A DNA stretch of 21,679 nucleotides from Faecimorpha sp963627615 (GTDB lineage: Bacteria > Bacillota > Clostridia > Lachnospirales > Bianqueaceae): positions 1 to 21,679 of the forward strand of contig CAVGBV010000040.1 in NCBI GenBank assembly GCA_963627615.1, given 5' to 3'. Position 1 is the stretch's first letter. Each line of letters begins with the position of its first letter. The notes beneath the pieces were generated by a model that did not search any database, was not told the DNA's origin, and saw only the letters and a program-made list of their open reading frames with translations. Made by a program: the position numbers and the translations under genes. Shown here piece after piece: positions 1-8,442 of this stretch.

Positions 1-631
1 GCTCTGCGGCAATCAATGGGCTGATCCCATTAAAGATCTGATACATTCCTTTGGACACTGGCCCTGTGGCTTCTGCCCATAACGCCTCAAACTCCTCCGG
101 AGACCTCTGTTCCAGCGGATTGGCGCGCCGATTATGGGATGGCTCCTCATAAGGCAGTCCCGGCAATACCATTCGGAAATGACTCATGTCCTGCCCCACA
201 TGATGAACGCTATCGATAATCCGACCGTTCTCATCGACCAGAATCAGATTGCTGTGCCGTCCCATGATCTCCAGGAGAATTCTCTTGCGACACACGTCCC
301 CCAGCTCATTATAGCCTTCCGTCTCTATCTCCAGAATCCGGTCAAACCCGATCTGCCGGACAGCCGTAATCCGTCCCCCTCCGAAATGCTTTCGAAAGAG
401 CATACAGAACATCGGAGGCTCCAGAGGCGTCTCCGGCCGGTGTTCCGTCAGATAGAACCTTGCGCTGTCCATATGCGCGCTCAGTAAAAGCCGGTACACC
501 TGTCCCGGTCTGCGGACCGCAAGCACGACCTCGTCCGGCTCCGGCTGATAGATCTTATCAATCTTGCCTCCCTCGATGGTCCGCCGCAGTTCCTCCACTA
601 CCTTACAAGTTGTAATTCCATCAAATGCCAT
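1..631 (-). CDS. rqcH: RqcH / NFACT family ribosome quality control protein, N-terminal part (cut by window edge)
   Basis: The 210 visible codons read as the NFACT-N domain of RqcH (Rqc2 homologue). In known bacteria this protein binds stalled 50S subunits and recruits tRNA-Ala to add C-terminal alanine tails to incomplete chains; older annotations call it fibronectin-binding protein FbpA. Seen in the sequence: N-terminus MAFDGI, the EPPMFCMLFRKH segment, the conserved Asp-Arg pair at residues 97-98 (GFDRIL), EIMGRHSN near 125, and NGISPLIA at the window edge. These match the B. subtilis protein in order and spacing as I recall it. The ATG at 629-631 lies inside the last codons of the upstream amidotransferase-like gene (11-base overlap, different frame), so translation is probably coupled. 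The NFACT-C part lies outside the window. Confidence 0.93.
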   Translation of the reverse strand, partial: MAFDGITTCKVVEELRRTIEGGKIDKIYQPEPDEVVLAVRRPGQVYRLLLSAHMDSARFYLTEHRPETPLEPPMFCMLFRKHFGGGRITAVRQIGFDRILEIETEGYNELGDVCRKRILLEIMGRHSNLILVDENGRIIDSVHHVGQDMSHFRMVLPGLPYEEPSHNRRANPLEQRSPEEFEALWAEATGPVSKGMYQIFNGISPLIAAE

Positions 632-1307
632 ACTGCTTCGCCGCCTCTACCAATCCCCGGAATAGCTCGGCTGCCGTCTCCTCCTGCTGTGACACATATT
701 CCGGATGCCACTGCACCCCCAGCCAAAAACCGTACTCCGGCATCTCCAACGCTTCAATCATCCCATCCGGAGCCCGGCCCGTCACANNNNNNNNNNGTCC
801 GTTTCCGATCAGCTTCTCCAGGAGACTTCCCGTCAGCACCTCCACTGTATGAGAAGCTGTAATTCCGGGCGACTCCTGCCGATGTGCCAACGCCTCGCCG
901 GAGGGAAGTCGTCCCGGAAAATATCTCGGAATATCCTGCCAGATCGTTCCGCCCTGCGCAATATTCATGAACTGAATCCCGCGGCAGATCCCCAGAATGG
1001 GCTTCTTACGGGCTGTCACTTCCTGATACAGAAGCATCTCCATCTGATCTCGCTCCGGTGTCGCCGCTCCGCATCCCATCAAGGTCTCCTCTCCAAAATA
1101 AAAGGGCTGGACATCCATGCCCCCGGAGAACAGAAAACCGTCCAGCTCCTGCGCGATCTGCGCGTACTCTTCCCGCTCCATGCCGTAAGGCAGGAGGATG
1201 GGAATTCCTCCTGCCCTCTGCACACTGGCGGCATAATTCTTTCTTAGGAAAAAGGCGTCCCCTGCATCGCTCTGCGAACAGGTGATTCCAATCCAGGGCT
1301 TTTTCAT
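621..1307 (-). CDS. Gamma-glutamyl-gamma-aminobutyrate hydrolase family protein (peptidase C26, PuuD-like), interrupted by an assembly gap
   Basis: Class I glutamine-amidotransferase fold of the C26 family, whose members hydrolyse gamma-glutamyl amide bonds in the cytoplasm, for example gamma-Glu-GABA in putrescine breakdown. Seen: IGIT start, SGGMDV near 61-66, nucleophile elbow LGICRGIQ with Cys108, APDGMIEALE, and GVQWHPEY with the His-Glu pair, so the catalytic triad is intact. The start at 1307 is chosen because its ATG overlaps the stop of the glycosidase gene as ATGA. A longer reading back to 1415 would only run inside that gene. Ten Ns at 787-796 fall where the family carries an NSxHHQ segment, and the protein is about 20 residues short there. 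The substrate cannot be told: no putrescine genes are adjacent, and the neighbours are a glycosidase and rqcH. Confidence 0.9.
   Translation of the reverse strand: MKKPWIGITCSQSDAGDAFFLRKNYAASVQRAGGIPILLPYGMEREEYAQIAQELDGFLFSGGMDVQPFYFGEETLMGCGAATPERDQMEMLLYQEVTARKKPILGICRGIQFMNIAQGGTIWQDIPRYFPGRLPSGEALAHRQESPGITASHTVEVLTGSLLEKLIGNGXXXXVTGRAPDGMIEALEMPEYGFWLGVQWHPEYVSQQEETAAELFRGLVEAAKQYGI
787..796. other. Assembly gap (10 N) inside the C26 hydrolase gene
   Basis: Ten consecutive Ns. The flanks read in one frame as ...LEKLIGNG, four unknown residues, then VTGRAPDG. Family members have roughly 20-25 residues between these segments, so the run is probably a fixed-size placeholder for about 60-75 missing bases and not a measured gap. 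Confidence 0.95.
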
Positions 1308-3397
1308 CCTATCACTTCTACCTTTCCGAGGCTGTCTCCTCGATAGATTTCTTCTCCGTCCCTGCACACCCGCATCCCAGCCGGGACCTCGCCTCGGCTG
1401 CGGCCCTCGGACCATGAGATATCATAACGATGTCCCCGAATGTCCAGGTCCGTAAGCGCGAACCATTTCAGTCCCAAATGCAGCGGATCGATAATAATCC
1501 GTTCCTCCTGAACCTCTACGCCCGCGACGAAGCTGACAATGAGGTCAATCCAGTAAGAGTGGTTATAATCCACTTCATCGCTCAGCCGCTCTCCGCTCTC
1601 CGGATTATAATGCTCTACCAGATATGGGCGGCGGATATCTCCGTCTCTGAAATGCTGATTGGTATACTGCCTGAAAAACTCCCAGAAGGCATGGTCATAC
1701 TGATGCTCATGCTTCTTACTCTCCTCGCCCAGTGCGGACAGCGCGATCGCCGTCGTATACGGCCAGGAAGGACCGCACCATACACAGCCGTTACGTCCCT
1801 TGATGAAATTGCCCTGCCAGCCTCCGTCCGGAGAGTAGACCGGATTCTCCTTGGAGACAGAAGGAAACGCATTGCCCGTATTAAACTGATTCGGATCCAT
1901 CAGATATTCCAGGCCCGGCAGCTTATCTTCCGAAGCGATCTGCGCCCAATATGGATAAAAGCCTACGATATTCTTGACCATCGCCTTTTCATCGGTCTGA
2001 TAATGCAGGTCATAGTAAAAATGCGTCTGCGGATCCCACATCTTGGTATTGATATCCTCCGCGATCTTCTCTGCCAGCGCTTCATAACGCTCCGCATCCG
2101 CGTCGCCCAGGATCCGGCAAACCGCCGCGAGTCCTTTGGTATTCAGATAATGGTATACACTTCTGTCCACACGCTTCAGCGGCGTATAGGTCGTCTTGTC
2201 CTTCGGATTGATCGGATAATTATGAAAATACCAGTAGCTTGGCTGATATTCCTTGCCGGTACGGGCATGCGTATACTCAATCTGCAGCTCGTCCACACTG
2301 TCCCCGTACACTTTTCTGTGGCCCTCAATATAGGCCTTCATCGCAGGAAGGATCTCCTTCAGGAACTCCTTATCCCCATCCAGCAGATACAGCTGATAGG
2401 CTGCCCATAAGCCGTAGTTGGCATAAGAAGAGGTATGGTCATTGGTCAGTGTGCAGCGCGGGATGCCATTTTCATCGGCACTGTCAAAGAAGGTCCGCAG
2501 GAACTCATGCGCGGTCTCATGATCATGATGCCAGCGGTAATCCGTCACATGCAGGGGCGTCGAGAGCGGAATCAGCTTCGTAAACTCCCACCCCTTGCTG
2601 ACAAACGGCGTCTTGTCCATTCGGTGCGACCGTCCTTCAAACATGACCGCGTGCCGCAGATTCCCATACTCCGGATAGCAGGTGCAGTGTTTGTTAATGA
2701 ACCACCGATACTTCCATGTCATATCCAGCATTGGATGAGAGCTGGCAAAGGTCGGCACGCCCTCCATAAAGCTCTGCCATTCGGCATCCGCCTTGCGGTT
2801 GGCCGACGCACTGTCCGGGCACTCCCGCCAGAAATCCGCCAGCTTGCCCTCCAGCTCCTGCCTGGTCTCTGCCGACAGATTGCCCAGCTGGCAGGCCGCC
2901 ATCACCTCGACAGTCTCTTGCGGCTGAACGATGCGTTCTGTCTCAGGATTATTCCATGCCGAAACGCCGCCCACCTTATAGCCGTAGCTCAGCTCCGGCG
3001 TACAGAAGAAGCCGCCGTCGATCTCCGTTCCCTCCGGACGCACCTGAAACGTAAGCTTCATCGGCGTATCGGAACGATTGGTCCAAGTCTGTACACAGAA
3101 GGCCAAGTCCTGCATCAGCACACGCTTGACCTCTGAAAAAGCAAAATCCTCTGTCTCATATTCCATGGTCAGCCGATCCGGATACCAGTCGCTCTCTGCC
3201 AGCTCCCAATCCGCGTCCTTATCACAGCACACTTCAAACAGCTGTGTCAGATTGGTCTTGTGAATCAGATCGATTCTGCCGCAGAAACCGGAGCGGCGAT
3301 CCAGATAATCCACTCCCATTCTCCGTCCTACCGGGCCGAATAAAAGCTTTCCCGTATGGGTCCGCAGCGCTCTGTCCGAGTAATGCAATCCTTCCAT
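1304..3397 (-). CDS. MGH1-like (alpha/alpha)6-barrel glycoside hydrolase, GH63-related
   Basis: A 697-residue protein without signal peptide, hence probably cytoplasmic. The N-terminal ~200 residues are beta-rich and end in a linker; the rest reads as the (alpha/alpha)6 toroid of the GH63/mannosylglycerate-hydrolase-like family. Motifs seen: SHRMDKTPFVSKGW near 255-270, the YRWHHDHETAHEFLRTFFD region near 290-310, GFYPYWAQIA near 475, FNTGNAFPSVS near 505, GCVWCGPSWPY near 535, and DYNHSYWIDL near 610. Known members trim alpha-linked glucose or mannose from oligosaccharides or glycerate glycosides; the substrate here is not predictable. A GGGGG ribosome binding site lies 7 bases before the ATG, 24 bases after the lipoprotein stop. 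The stop overlaps the next start as ATGA, so it is co-translated with the C26 hydrolase. No catalytic acid pair is assigned with confidence. Confidence 0.82.
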   Translation of the reverse strand: MEGLHYSDRALRTHTGKLLFGPVGRRMGVDYLDRRSGFCGRIDLIHKTNLTQLFEVCCDKDADWELAESDWYPDRLTMEYETEDFAFSEVKRVLMQDLAFCVQTWTNRSDTPMKLTFQVRPEGTEIDGGFFCTPELSYGYKVGGVSAWNNPETERIVQPQETVEVMAACQLGNLSAETRQELEGKLADFWRECPDSASANRKADAEWQSFMEGVPTFASSHPMLDMTWKYRWFINKHCTCYPEYGNLRHAVMFEGRSHRMDKTPFVSKGWEFTKLIPLSTPLHVTDYRWHHDHETAHEFLRTFFDSADENGIPRCTLTNDHTSSYANYGLWAAYQLYLLDGDKEFLKEILPAMKAYIEGHRKVYGDSVDELQIEYTHARTGKEYQPSYWYFHNYPINPKDKTTYTPLKRVDRSVYHYLNTKGLAAVCRILGDADAERYEALAEKIAEDINTKMWDPQTHFYYDLHYQTDEKAMVKNIVGFYPYWAQIASEDKLPGLEYLMDPNQFNTGNAFPSVSKENPVYSPDGGWQGNFIKGRNGCVWCGPSWPYTTAIALSALGEESKKHEHQYDHAFWEFFRQYTNQHFRDGDIRRPYLVEHYNPESGERLSDEVDYNHSYWIDLIVSFVAGVEVQEERIIIDPLHLGLKWFALTDLDIRGHRYDISWSEGRSRGEVPAGMRVCRDGEEIYRGDSLGKVEVIG

Positions 3398-3421
3398 TTT
3401 TTAACCCCCATATTTTTCTCT

Positions 3422-3940
3422 TTATTTTCCTAAAATATCTTTTATAACCTTTTCTGCGATCTCATTCTGCTGCTCGTAATAGGTCTGCTGCGCCGCATCA
3501 TCCAGAGTCTCATCGTCCGCATAGCCTCCCAGGCACAGATAGAACACATAATTGTCCACCCGAACCACCTTGGCTGCCGCCATCTTGGGCACATTCATCG
3601 GATACATCATCATGTTCTGCTGCTGATTCTCCAGATAGGTCTTCAGCGCGCTCTCAACCTCCTGTGCCTTACCGTCTACGGCCTCAATCCCGACAAACAT
3701 ATCCACATGAACAGACATCAACGGACCTTCCGCGATAAACTCCTTAATGTCCCCTTCCGGAACTCCCATAACCTCTGTCAGGTACTCTTTTTCAAAGGCC
3801 ATACTGGGCAGATAATTCTCTCCGTACGCTTCCTTAACCTTGTTATAGATCTCCGTCAGTCTGCCGGAATTATCCTTAGAACTGCCGCAGCCGGATACCG
3901 CCATCAGCATCACACACAAAACCAAAATCATCTTTTTCAT
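3422..3940 (-). CDS. DUF4358 domain-containing lipoprotein
   Basis: A 172-residue secreted lipoprotein of unknown function. Residues 1-17 form a short Lys-start hydrophobic signal peptide ending in lipobox V-S-G with Cys18 as the lipidation site. The mature part starts with a Ser/Asn-rich spacer and has the layout typical of DUF4358 proteins in Clostridia: an N-terminal helix (LTEIYNKVKEAYGENYLP), a predicted beta strand around VHVDMFVGIEA, a helix with VESALKTYLENQQQ, and the strand VVRVDNYVFYLCLGG. Its ATG (3938-3940) shares bases with the TGA stop of the MBL hydrolase gene (ATGA), with GGGAGA upstream as ribosome binding site. The link between an outside-facing lipoprotein and the cytosolic enzymes around it is unclear. 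Confidence 0.85.
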   Translation of the reverse strand: MKKMILVLCVMLMAVSGCGSSKDNSGRLTEIYNKVKEAYGENYLPSMAFEKEYLTEVMGVPEGDIKEFIAEGPLMSVHVDMFVGIEAVDGKAQEVESALKTYLENQQQNMMMYPMNVPKMAAAKVVRVDNYVFYLCLGGYADDETLDDAAQQTYYEQQNEIAEKVIKDILGK

Positions 3941-4542
3941 AACTGTTCTCCCTTTAATTGAATAGTTTCTCCTGCTTCGACCAAAAGTCGATTCGGAGCG
4001 TTGAACTTTTCCGCCATAGCGCGGTCATAGAGTGCCCCCGGTTTAACATGAATCGGAATCACATACCGTGCGTCCATCTTGGCAGCACAGCGTACCGCCT
4101 CCGCCGCGTCCATATTATAGACTCCGTCAATCGGCAGCAGTGCATAATCCAACCGAGGCAGCCGGGACATCTCCTCTGTCTCAGATGTATCGCCGGAAGC
4201 ATACAGACGAATTCCGTCCCATTCCAGAATATACCCGACACAGCTTTCCTTGGGGTGATTCTGGTTGTAAGCTTCTACCGCCTGCACCTGAATCCATCCC
4301 AGATCCACTCGCTGGTAAATCCCGTCCCTCAAGGTATCTGCCGCGCGCAGGATCCTTCCGTCCTTTTTGACCTCCACCTTATCCACCGCATTGTGGTCAT
4401 AGTGTTCGTGCGTTACAAGAACCAGATCCGCAGGCAGATCATATCCTTCGCCTGCATAAGGATCCACATAGATCACTTTTCCCTCTCCTGTCGTAATCCG
4501 GTAACTGCCATGTCCCTGATATAAGAGTCTGGCCTGATGCAT
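3937..4542 (-). CDS. MBL-fold metallo-hydrolase (UlaG/YtnP-like group)
   Basis: A 201-residue metallo-beta-lactamase-fold protein. Seen: GHGSYRI near the N-terminus, VDPY at 26-29, the metal motif H45-E-H47-Y-D49-H50, a NHP histidine near 95, YASGDTSE with the bridging Asp near 115, and VIPIH with a last metal His near 170. The family comprises hydrolases of lactones, phosphodiesters and similar substrates; the small size and lack of added domains give no specific substrate. The start at 4542 is chosen because AAGGAGGGGAG precedes it. A longer in-frame reading to 4611 would run through the promoter at 4576-4604 and into the 3' end of sbcC. It is the first gene of a unit that continues through the lipoprotein, glycosidase, C26 hydrolase and rqcH. 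Confidence 0.9.
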   Translation of the reverse strand: MHQARLLYQGHGSYRITTGEGKVIYVDPYAGEGYDLPADLVLVTHEHYDHNAVDKVEVKKDGRILRAADTLRDGIYQRVDLGWIQVQAVEAYNQNHPKESCVGYILEWDGIRLYASGDTSETEEMSRLPRLDYALLPIDGVYNMDAAEAVRCAAKMDARYVIPIHVKPGALYDRAMAEKFNAPNRLLVEAGETIQLKGEQL

Positions 4543-4575
4543 AATTCTCCCCTCCTTATATTTCCGGATACCTTT

Positions 4576-4604
4576 ATTGTACAATTTCTTACCGATAAAA
4601 TCAA
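4576..4604 (-). promoter_or_regulatory. Sigma-A type promoter for the MBL hydrolase-to-rqcH operon
   Basis: On the minus strand: -35 TTGATT (4599-4604), 17-bp spacer, -10 TACAAT (4576-4581), about 27 bases before the GGAGG ribosome binding site region. The -35 overlaps the sbcC stop codon, so a new promoter starts at the sbcC end while no terminator separates the two units. Confidence 0.75.
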
Positions 4605-7321
4605 GTCCCAATCCGGCTGCCTTGGAGGATCCGGCTGCCCTGCAGCCCCTTTCGCACTACGAGCTGCTGCGGTATTCTCTCCTTGAGCGCTTCTACATGC
4701 GAAATCACCCCGACCAGGCGATCTCCTTCCGAGAGAGACGACAGCGTCTCCAGCGCCTTATTCAATGCCTCCTGATCCAACGATCCAAAGCCTTCGTCAA
4801 TAAATACGGCGTCCACCTCGATCCCGCCCGCAAAACGCTGAACTACATCAGAGAGTCCAAGCGCCAATGACATGGCGGCCTGAAAGGACTCACCGCCGGA
4901 CAGAGAAGAAACCGGCCGTTTTTTTCCTGTGTAATGATCCAGCACCTCGATCTCCAGGCCGTCCGCGCTTCTGAGGTTGCCTGCCTGTGTCCGGCGCATC
5001 AAGGCATATTGGCCGCGGCTTAAGACCGTCAGCCTCTGATTGGCCGCGTCCAGCACATGTTCAAAATAAAATGCCTGTATATACTGTTCAAACGCAAGCT
5101 TGGGACGGCCGGCCAGTTCTCCGGAGGCTGTCTGAGACAGCTGCAGTCTCTTCTGATATTCTTCCCCGGTCTGTCCGTATTCTTTCCAGCCCTGTGACAG
5201 ATGCGTATAGGCTTCCTGATTGGCCTGCAGCTGTCCCAGGCGTAGGCTGAGCTCTGTTTTGTATTCTTTGCGGCGCCACTCTTTTTCCGCGATTTTTTCC
5301 GTCAGAGCCTCCGGAGATTCCTGCTCCCGGAGCGTCGCTTTTTCCTTTTCCAGCGTCTCGGAGAGACTGGTATACCGTCCTCTGGCCTGCTGTAAGGCGC
5401 TGTTCAGTCTCTCGTAATCCTCCCGGGCCTGACGCAGATTCTCGCTGAGTCTCTTGCGCTCGGTTTCTTTTTCCTGTATTCTTTTCTTTAACTCCGGCTT
5501 CAAAACGCCCTGGCAGCGCTCCTCCAAATGTTCCCTGGCTCCCATACAGGACGCCAGCTCCACCGAGTATCTCTCGCAAGATGAACGAAGCTCGGCTTCT
5601 TCTGCCTGCCACGCCTCCTGCTCTTTGCGGTATCGAAGCTCACACGCCTCCAGCCTTTTCTTTTCTGTTGTCTGGCGTTCCAGCTCCTCCAGCCTCTCCT
5701 GTGCCTGTGCAAGGCGGGATGGTATCTGTTCCGTGTCGATATCCAATTGCGCCAGATTATTTTGCTGAAGCTGTTTCCTGCTTTGCAGGCTTGCCGCCTC
5801 GTTGCTCTCTTCCACGCATTTTTTACGGCATCGTTCCACCTTCTCCCGGAGCGCCTTGCGCTTTCCTTCATCCAGCGGTTCTCCGTCCATAAAATGCGCT
5901 TTGGCCGGATGCTCTCTGGATCCGCAGACCGGACAGGGTTCTCCGTCAGCCAGATCCGCGGCCATAATCCCGGCCTGAGAACGCAGCCACTGACTCTCCG
6001 CGGCGTCCGATGCCTCCCTGGCGCTGCGAAACACCTCTTCCGCTTTCAGATACCTTTTTTGCTGAAGAGCGATCTCTTCCGTTAGCCTCACGCACTCCTC
6101 CCAGAGCTGCTGTGCTCTGCGGCACTCTTTGACCTCCGCTGCAGCCGCCGCATACTGTTCCGGGGTCTCCCGCAGCTCCAGCAGATGTTGCTGCAGCCGG
6201 TCCATCTCCTGCAGCCTCGCCTTCAGGCGTTCAGACAGCACCTGATGCTGCTCCTGAGCCTCTCTTTGCTTTTGCCCGATACTTTCACATTTTTCCTGCA
6301 GCGTATCCGCTTCTTCGCGCGCTTTCAACTGATCGGATAGAATCTGCAGCTGCTGTGTGCAGCTCTGGATCCTCTCCTCCTGCGCATCCGCTGTCTCCAG
6401 AATCTTCTGCGCCTGCTCCATTTCTTTTTCCTGCAGTACAATGGTCTGCGCGGTAGTCCGGCATAGTGCTTCCAGTTCTTGCACATGATCCCAGCGCTTC
6501 TTAAGCATCCGGCAGGATTCTATTTCCTCCTGCGCTTTTCTGTCCAGGCTCTCCAACTGTTCTCTTCGCTCTTCGGCCAGCCGAACCCAGTTCTGAAGCC
6601 CCGGTAAAAAGTCCGGGAGTCCGTACAGGTCCTTCCCTGTCAGCAGATCCCGCAGCTTCTGTGCGTCGCTGTCTTCCTGATAGATCTTGACCGTCTGCAG
6701 ATATGCCTCCAGTCTTGTTCGGATTCTGTCCAGACGGGCCCGCGATTCCGCGGTCAATTCCTTCAGTGCGGCCTGCAGTCTCTGACAATCCTCCGTATGA
6801 AAAACCTTGCGGAAGATGGCTCCCCTTTGATCCGATCCTGCCAGAAGCAGCTGCAGAAACTCTCCCTGCGCCAGCATCGCGACCTGCTTAAACTGCTTAT
6901 AGTTGAGTCCAAGTAGCTCCTCAACCTTGCGTCCGACCGCTTCCTTACCCGTCAGAACCGTTCCGTCCGGCAGCGTAAGGGCTACCTTCGGAAGCTCCTC
7001 TGTCATTCCCTTGCCCGACTTGCGCGGCCGTTCATAACGCGGACTGCGCCGAATCTCATAGATTTTCTCACGCTGGAGAAAGCGCAGTGTCACCTGCGTC
7101 GGCTGTTCCGCTCCCGCATACTGACTCCGCAGAGAATCCACCTGTCTTGCGCTTCCGCTTGTCTCTCCGAAAAGGGCGTAACAGATGCCGTCAAAGATCG
7201 TTGTCTTTCCCGCTCCGGTATCTCCTGTAATCAAAAAAACACCGGATAAGACAGAAAAATCCACTTGCTCCGTCCCGCCGAAGGGGCCGAATCCTTCCAG
7301 CTTCAACTGTAACGGTCTCAT
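4601..7321 (-). CDS. sbcC: Exonuclease subunit SbcC (Rad50-like SMC ATPase)
   Basis: The 906-residue ATPase partner of SbcD; together they open hairpins and resect or clip blocked DNA ends. Seen: LEGFGPF start, Walker A GDTGAGKT at 33-40, Q-loop region VAMLAQGEF near 147-155, a first long coiled coil rich in Gln/Glu/Arg, zinc hook C463-P-V-C466, a second coiled coil, ABC signature LSGGES at 807-812, Walker B ending in D842-E843, and D-loop SLD at 847-849. It is somewhat shorter than E. coli SbcC (about 1050), as is common in Firmicutes. The start overlaps the sbcD stop as ATGA (7318-7321). The last residues carry a duplicated LQGSRI hexapeptide. All catalytic elements are present, so it should be functional. 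Confidence 0.97.
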   Translation of the reverse strand: MRPLQLKLEGFGPFGGTEQVDFSVLSGVFLITGDTGAGKTTIFDGICYALFGETSGSARQVDSLRSQYAGAEQPTQVTLRFLQREKIYEIRRSPRYERPRKSGKGMTEELPKVALTLPDGTVLTGKEAVGRKVEELLGLNYKQFKQVAMLAQGEFLQLLLAGSDQRGAIFRKVFHTEDCQRLQAALKELTAESRARLDRIRTRLEAYLQTVKIYQEDSDAQKLRDLLTGKDLYGLPDFLPGLQNWVRLAEERREQLESLDRKAQEEIESCRMLKKRWDHVQELEALCRTTAQTIVLQEKEMEQAQKILETADAQEERIQSCTQQLQILSDQLKAREEADTLQEKCESIGQKQREAQEQHQVLSERLKARLQEMDRLQQHLLELRETPEQYAAAAAEVKECRRAQQLWEECVRLTEEIALQQKRYLKAEEVFRSAREASDAAESQWLRSQAGIMAADLADGEPCPVCGSREHPAKAHFMDGEPLDEGKRKALREKVERCRKKCVEESNEAASLQSRKQLQQNNLAQLDIDTEQIPSRLAQAQERLEELERQTTEKKRLEACELRYRKEQEAWQAEEAELRSSCERYSVELASCMGAREHLEERCQGVLKPELKKRIQEKETERKRLSENLRQAREDYERLNSALQQARGRYTSLSETLEKEKATLREQESPEALTEKIAEKEWRRKEYKTELSLRLGQLQANQEAYTHLSQGWKEYGQTGEEYQKRLQLSQTASGELAGRPKLAFEQYIQAFYFEHVLDAANQRLTVLSRGQYALMRRTQAGNLRSADGLEIEVLDHYTGKKRPVSSLSGGESFQAAMSLALGLSDVVQRFAGGIEVDAVFIDEGFGSLDQEALNKALETLSSLSEGDRLVGVISHVEALKERIPQQLVVRKGLQGSRILQGSRIGT
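4610..4645 (-). repeat. 18-bp tandem duplication at the sbcC 3' end
   Basis: Two adjacent 18-base units encode LQGSRI twice, just before the last two residues and the stop. The copies differ only at third codon positions (CTG/CTC, CAG/CAA, ATC/ATT), so the duplication is not brand new or its protein sequence has been kept. Confidence 0.8.
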
Positions 7322-8439
7322 GTTTTTTCCTCCTTTCCGGCTAAAAGTCCGCGGATCAGCTCCGCGTCCTCCTCCGCAAGTTCTTTACCGCACTGTTCTT
7401 CATAAAAACATCCGAATAGTTTGTCGAGACTCTGCATATCCGGCAGCGTCTCCATCCCTGCCGCGCCGCTGCCTCTTGTCCTTGCGTTATCAAAATCGAT
7501 CCGCATCAGGTTCGGATATACACTCCGCAGCTTTCCCAGCGCGTCGAAAACCGTATCATCCGTTAAAACCGCCCGGATATAGTCCTCCGGATCCGCTCCG
7601 GCCACCGTCTCCGGCGCCGTCAAAAGCTCCAGCGGTCCCCGGATCTCCCGCCAATCATGCAAAGGTTCCAATGGCAGCTCGCTTAGCTTCAATTCTCCCT
7701 TTTTCCCTAACTCCACAAGAACCGCGCACTTCACCTGTGTTGCCTCCGAAAAAGAATACTTCAGCGGAGATCCGCTGTAGCACACCGGCATATCCCCAAT
7801 GCGGGACGCGCCATGGATATGCCCCAGCGCCACATAGTCAAACCCTCGAAAGCTTGATACACGAATCTGATCCACACCGCCGATACTGAGGTCCTCCTGG
7901 GCCTTGCTTGCCGTCTCATCGCTCACCACGTATTGATGCGCCATCAGAATGCGCCGATTCTCCCCCGCTTCCGGCAGGTCCTCCAGCATATAATCCACAG
8001 CCTCCTGATAGCTCGTACCGCTGTATCCCAGGCTTCTTGCCGTCTCCGGCCGGACAAAGGGCAGCATCCATACCTCAACCACTCCGTATCGGTCCTTAAA
8101 ATCCGCATGAAAGAGTGGTTTTTTCAGTGTGCCCTGTATATAGAGCTTCTGTTTCTCCATAAAACCGGCGCCGAACTGCAGCCGCTCTGCCGAATCATGA
8201 TTGCCCGCGATCACACAGGCCGGACAGGGCAGCTGTGCCAAGAACCAGTCCAGGAGCTTGACCGCCTCTACACCGGGAACGCTGCGGTCATAGACATCCC
8301 CGGCGATCAGTACGGCGTCAATCCGATACGTCCGCACCATCTCCAAAATCTGTTCCAGCATATGTCTTTGTTCTTCCAGCATGGAAAATTCATACAGCTG
8401 AATTCCCAGGTGCAGATCTGCTATATGGAGGAATCTCAT
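7318..8439 (-). CDS. sbcD: Exonuclease subunit SbcD (Mre11-like nuclease)
   Basis: The 373-residue metallophosphoesterase nuclease of the SbcCD complex. Metal-site motifs are all visible: D8-L-H10 in HIADLHLG, GD48VYD, GN80-H81-D82, the MAHQY histidine near 175, and ALGHIHG near 210. The remaining C-terminal part should form the capping and SbcC-binding region. Only three bases separate its ATG from the MATE stop; AGAAGGAAGG within the MATE 3' end serves as ribosome binding site. It overlaps sbcC by four bases, so the two subunits are made together. Confidence 0.96.
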   Translation of the reverse strand: MRFLHIADLHLGIQLYEFSMLEEQRHMLEQILEMVRTYRIDAVLIAGDVYDRSVPGVEAVKLLDWFLAQLPCPACVIAGNHDSAERLQFGAGFMEKQKLYIQGTLKKPLFHADFKDRYGVVEVWMLPFVRPETARSLGYSGTSYQEAVDYMLEDLPEAGENRRILMAHQYVVSDETASKAQEDLSIGGVDQIRVSSFRGFDYVALGHIHGASRIGDMPVCYSGSPLKYSFSEATQVKCAVLVELGKKGELKLSELPLEPLHDWREIRGPLELLTAPETVAGADPEDYIRAVLTDDTVFDALGKLRSVYPNLMRIDFDNARTRGSGAAGMETLPDMQSLDKLFGCFYEEQCGKELAEEDAELIRGLLAGKEEKT

Positions 8440-8442
8440 CTT

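Noticed and set aside
1308..1415. N-terminal extension of the C26 hydrolase (MVRGPQ...)
   Set aside because: The added 36 residues are Arg/Gly-rich out-of-frame translation of the glycosidase gene end; the ATGA-coupled start is far better.
3707..4524. Plus-strand open frames opposite the lipoprotein and MBL genes
   Set aside because: They overlap well-supported minus-strand genes and show no motifs or ribosome binding sites.
4543..4611. N-terminal extension of the MBL hydrolase
   Set aside because: It covers the promoter and sbcC stop and has no ribosome binding site; the internal ATG has AAGGAGGGG.
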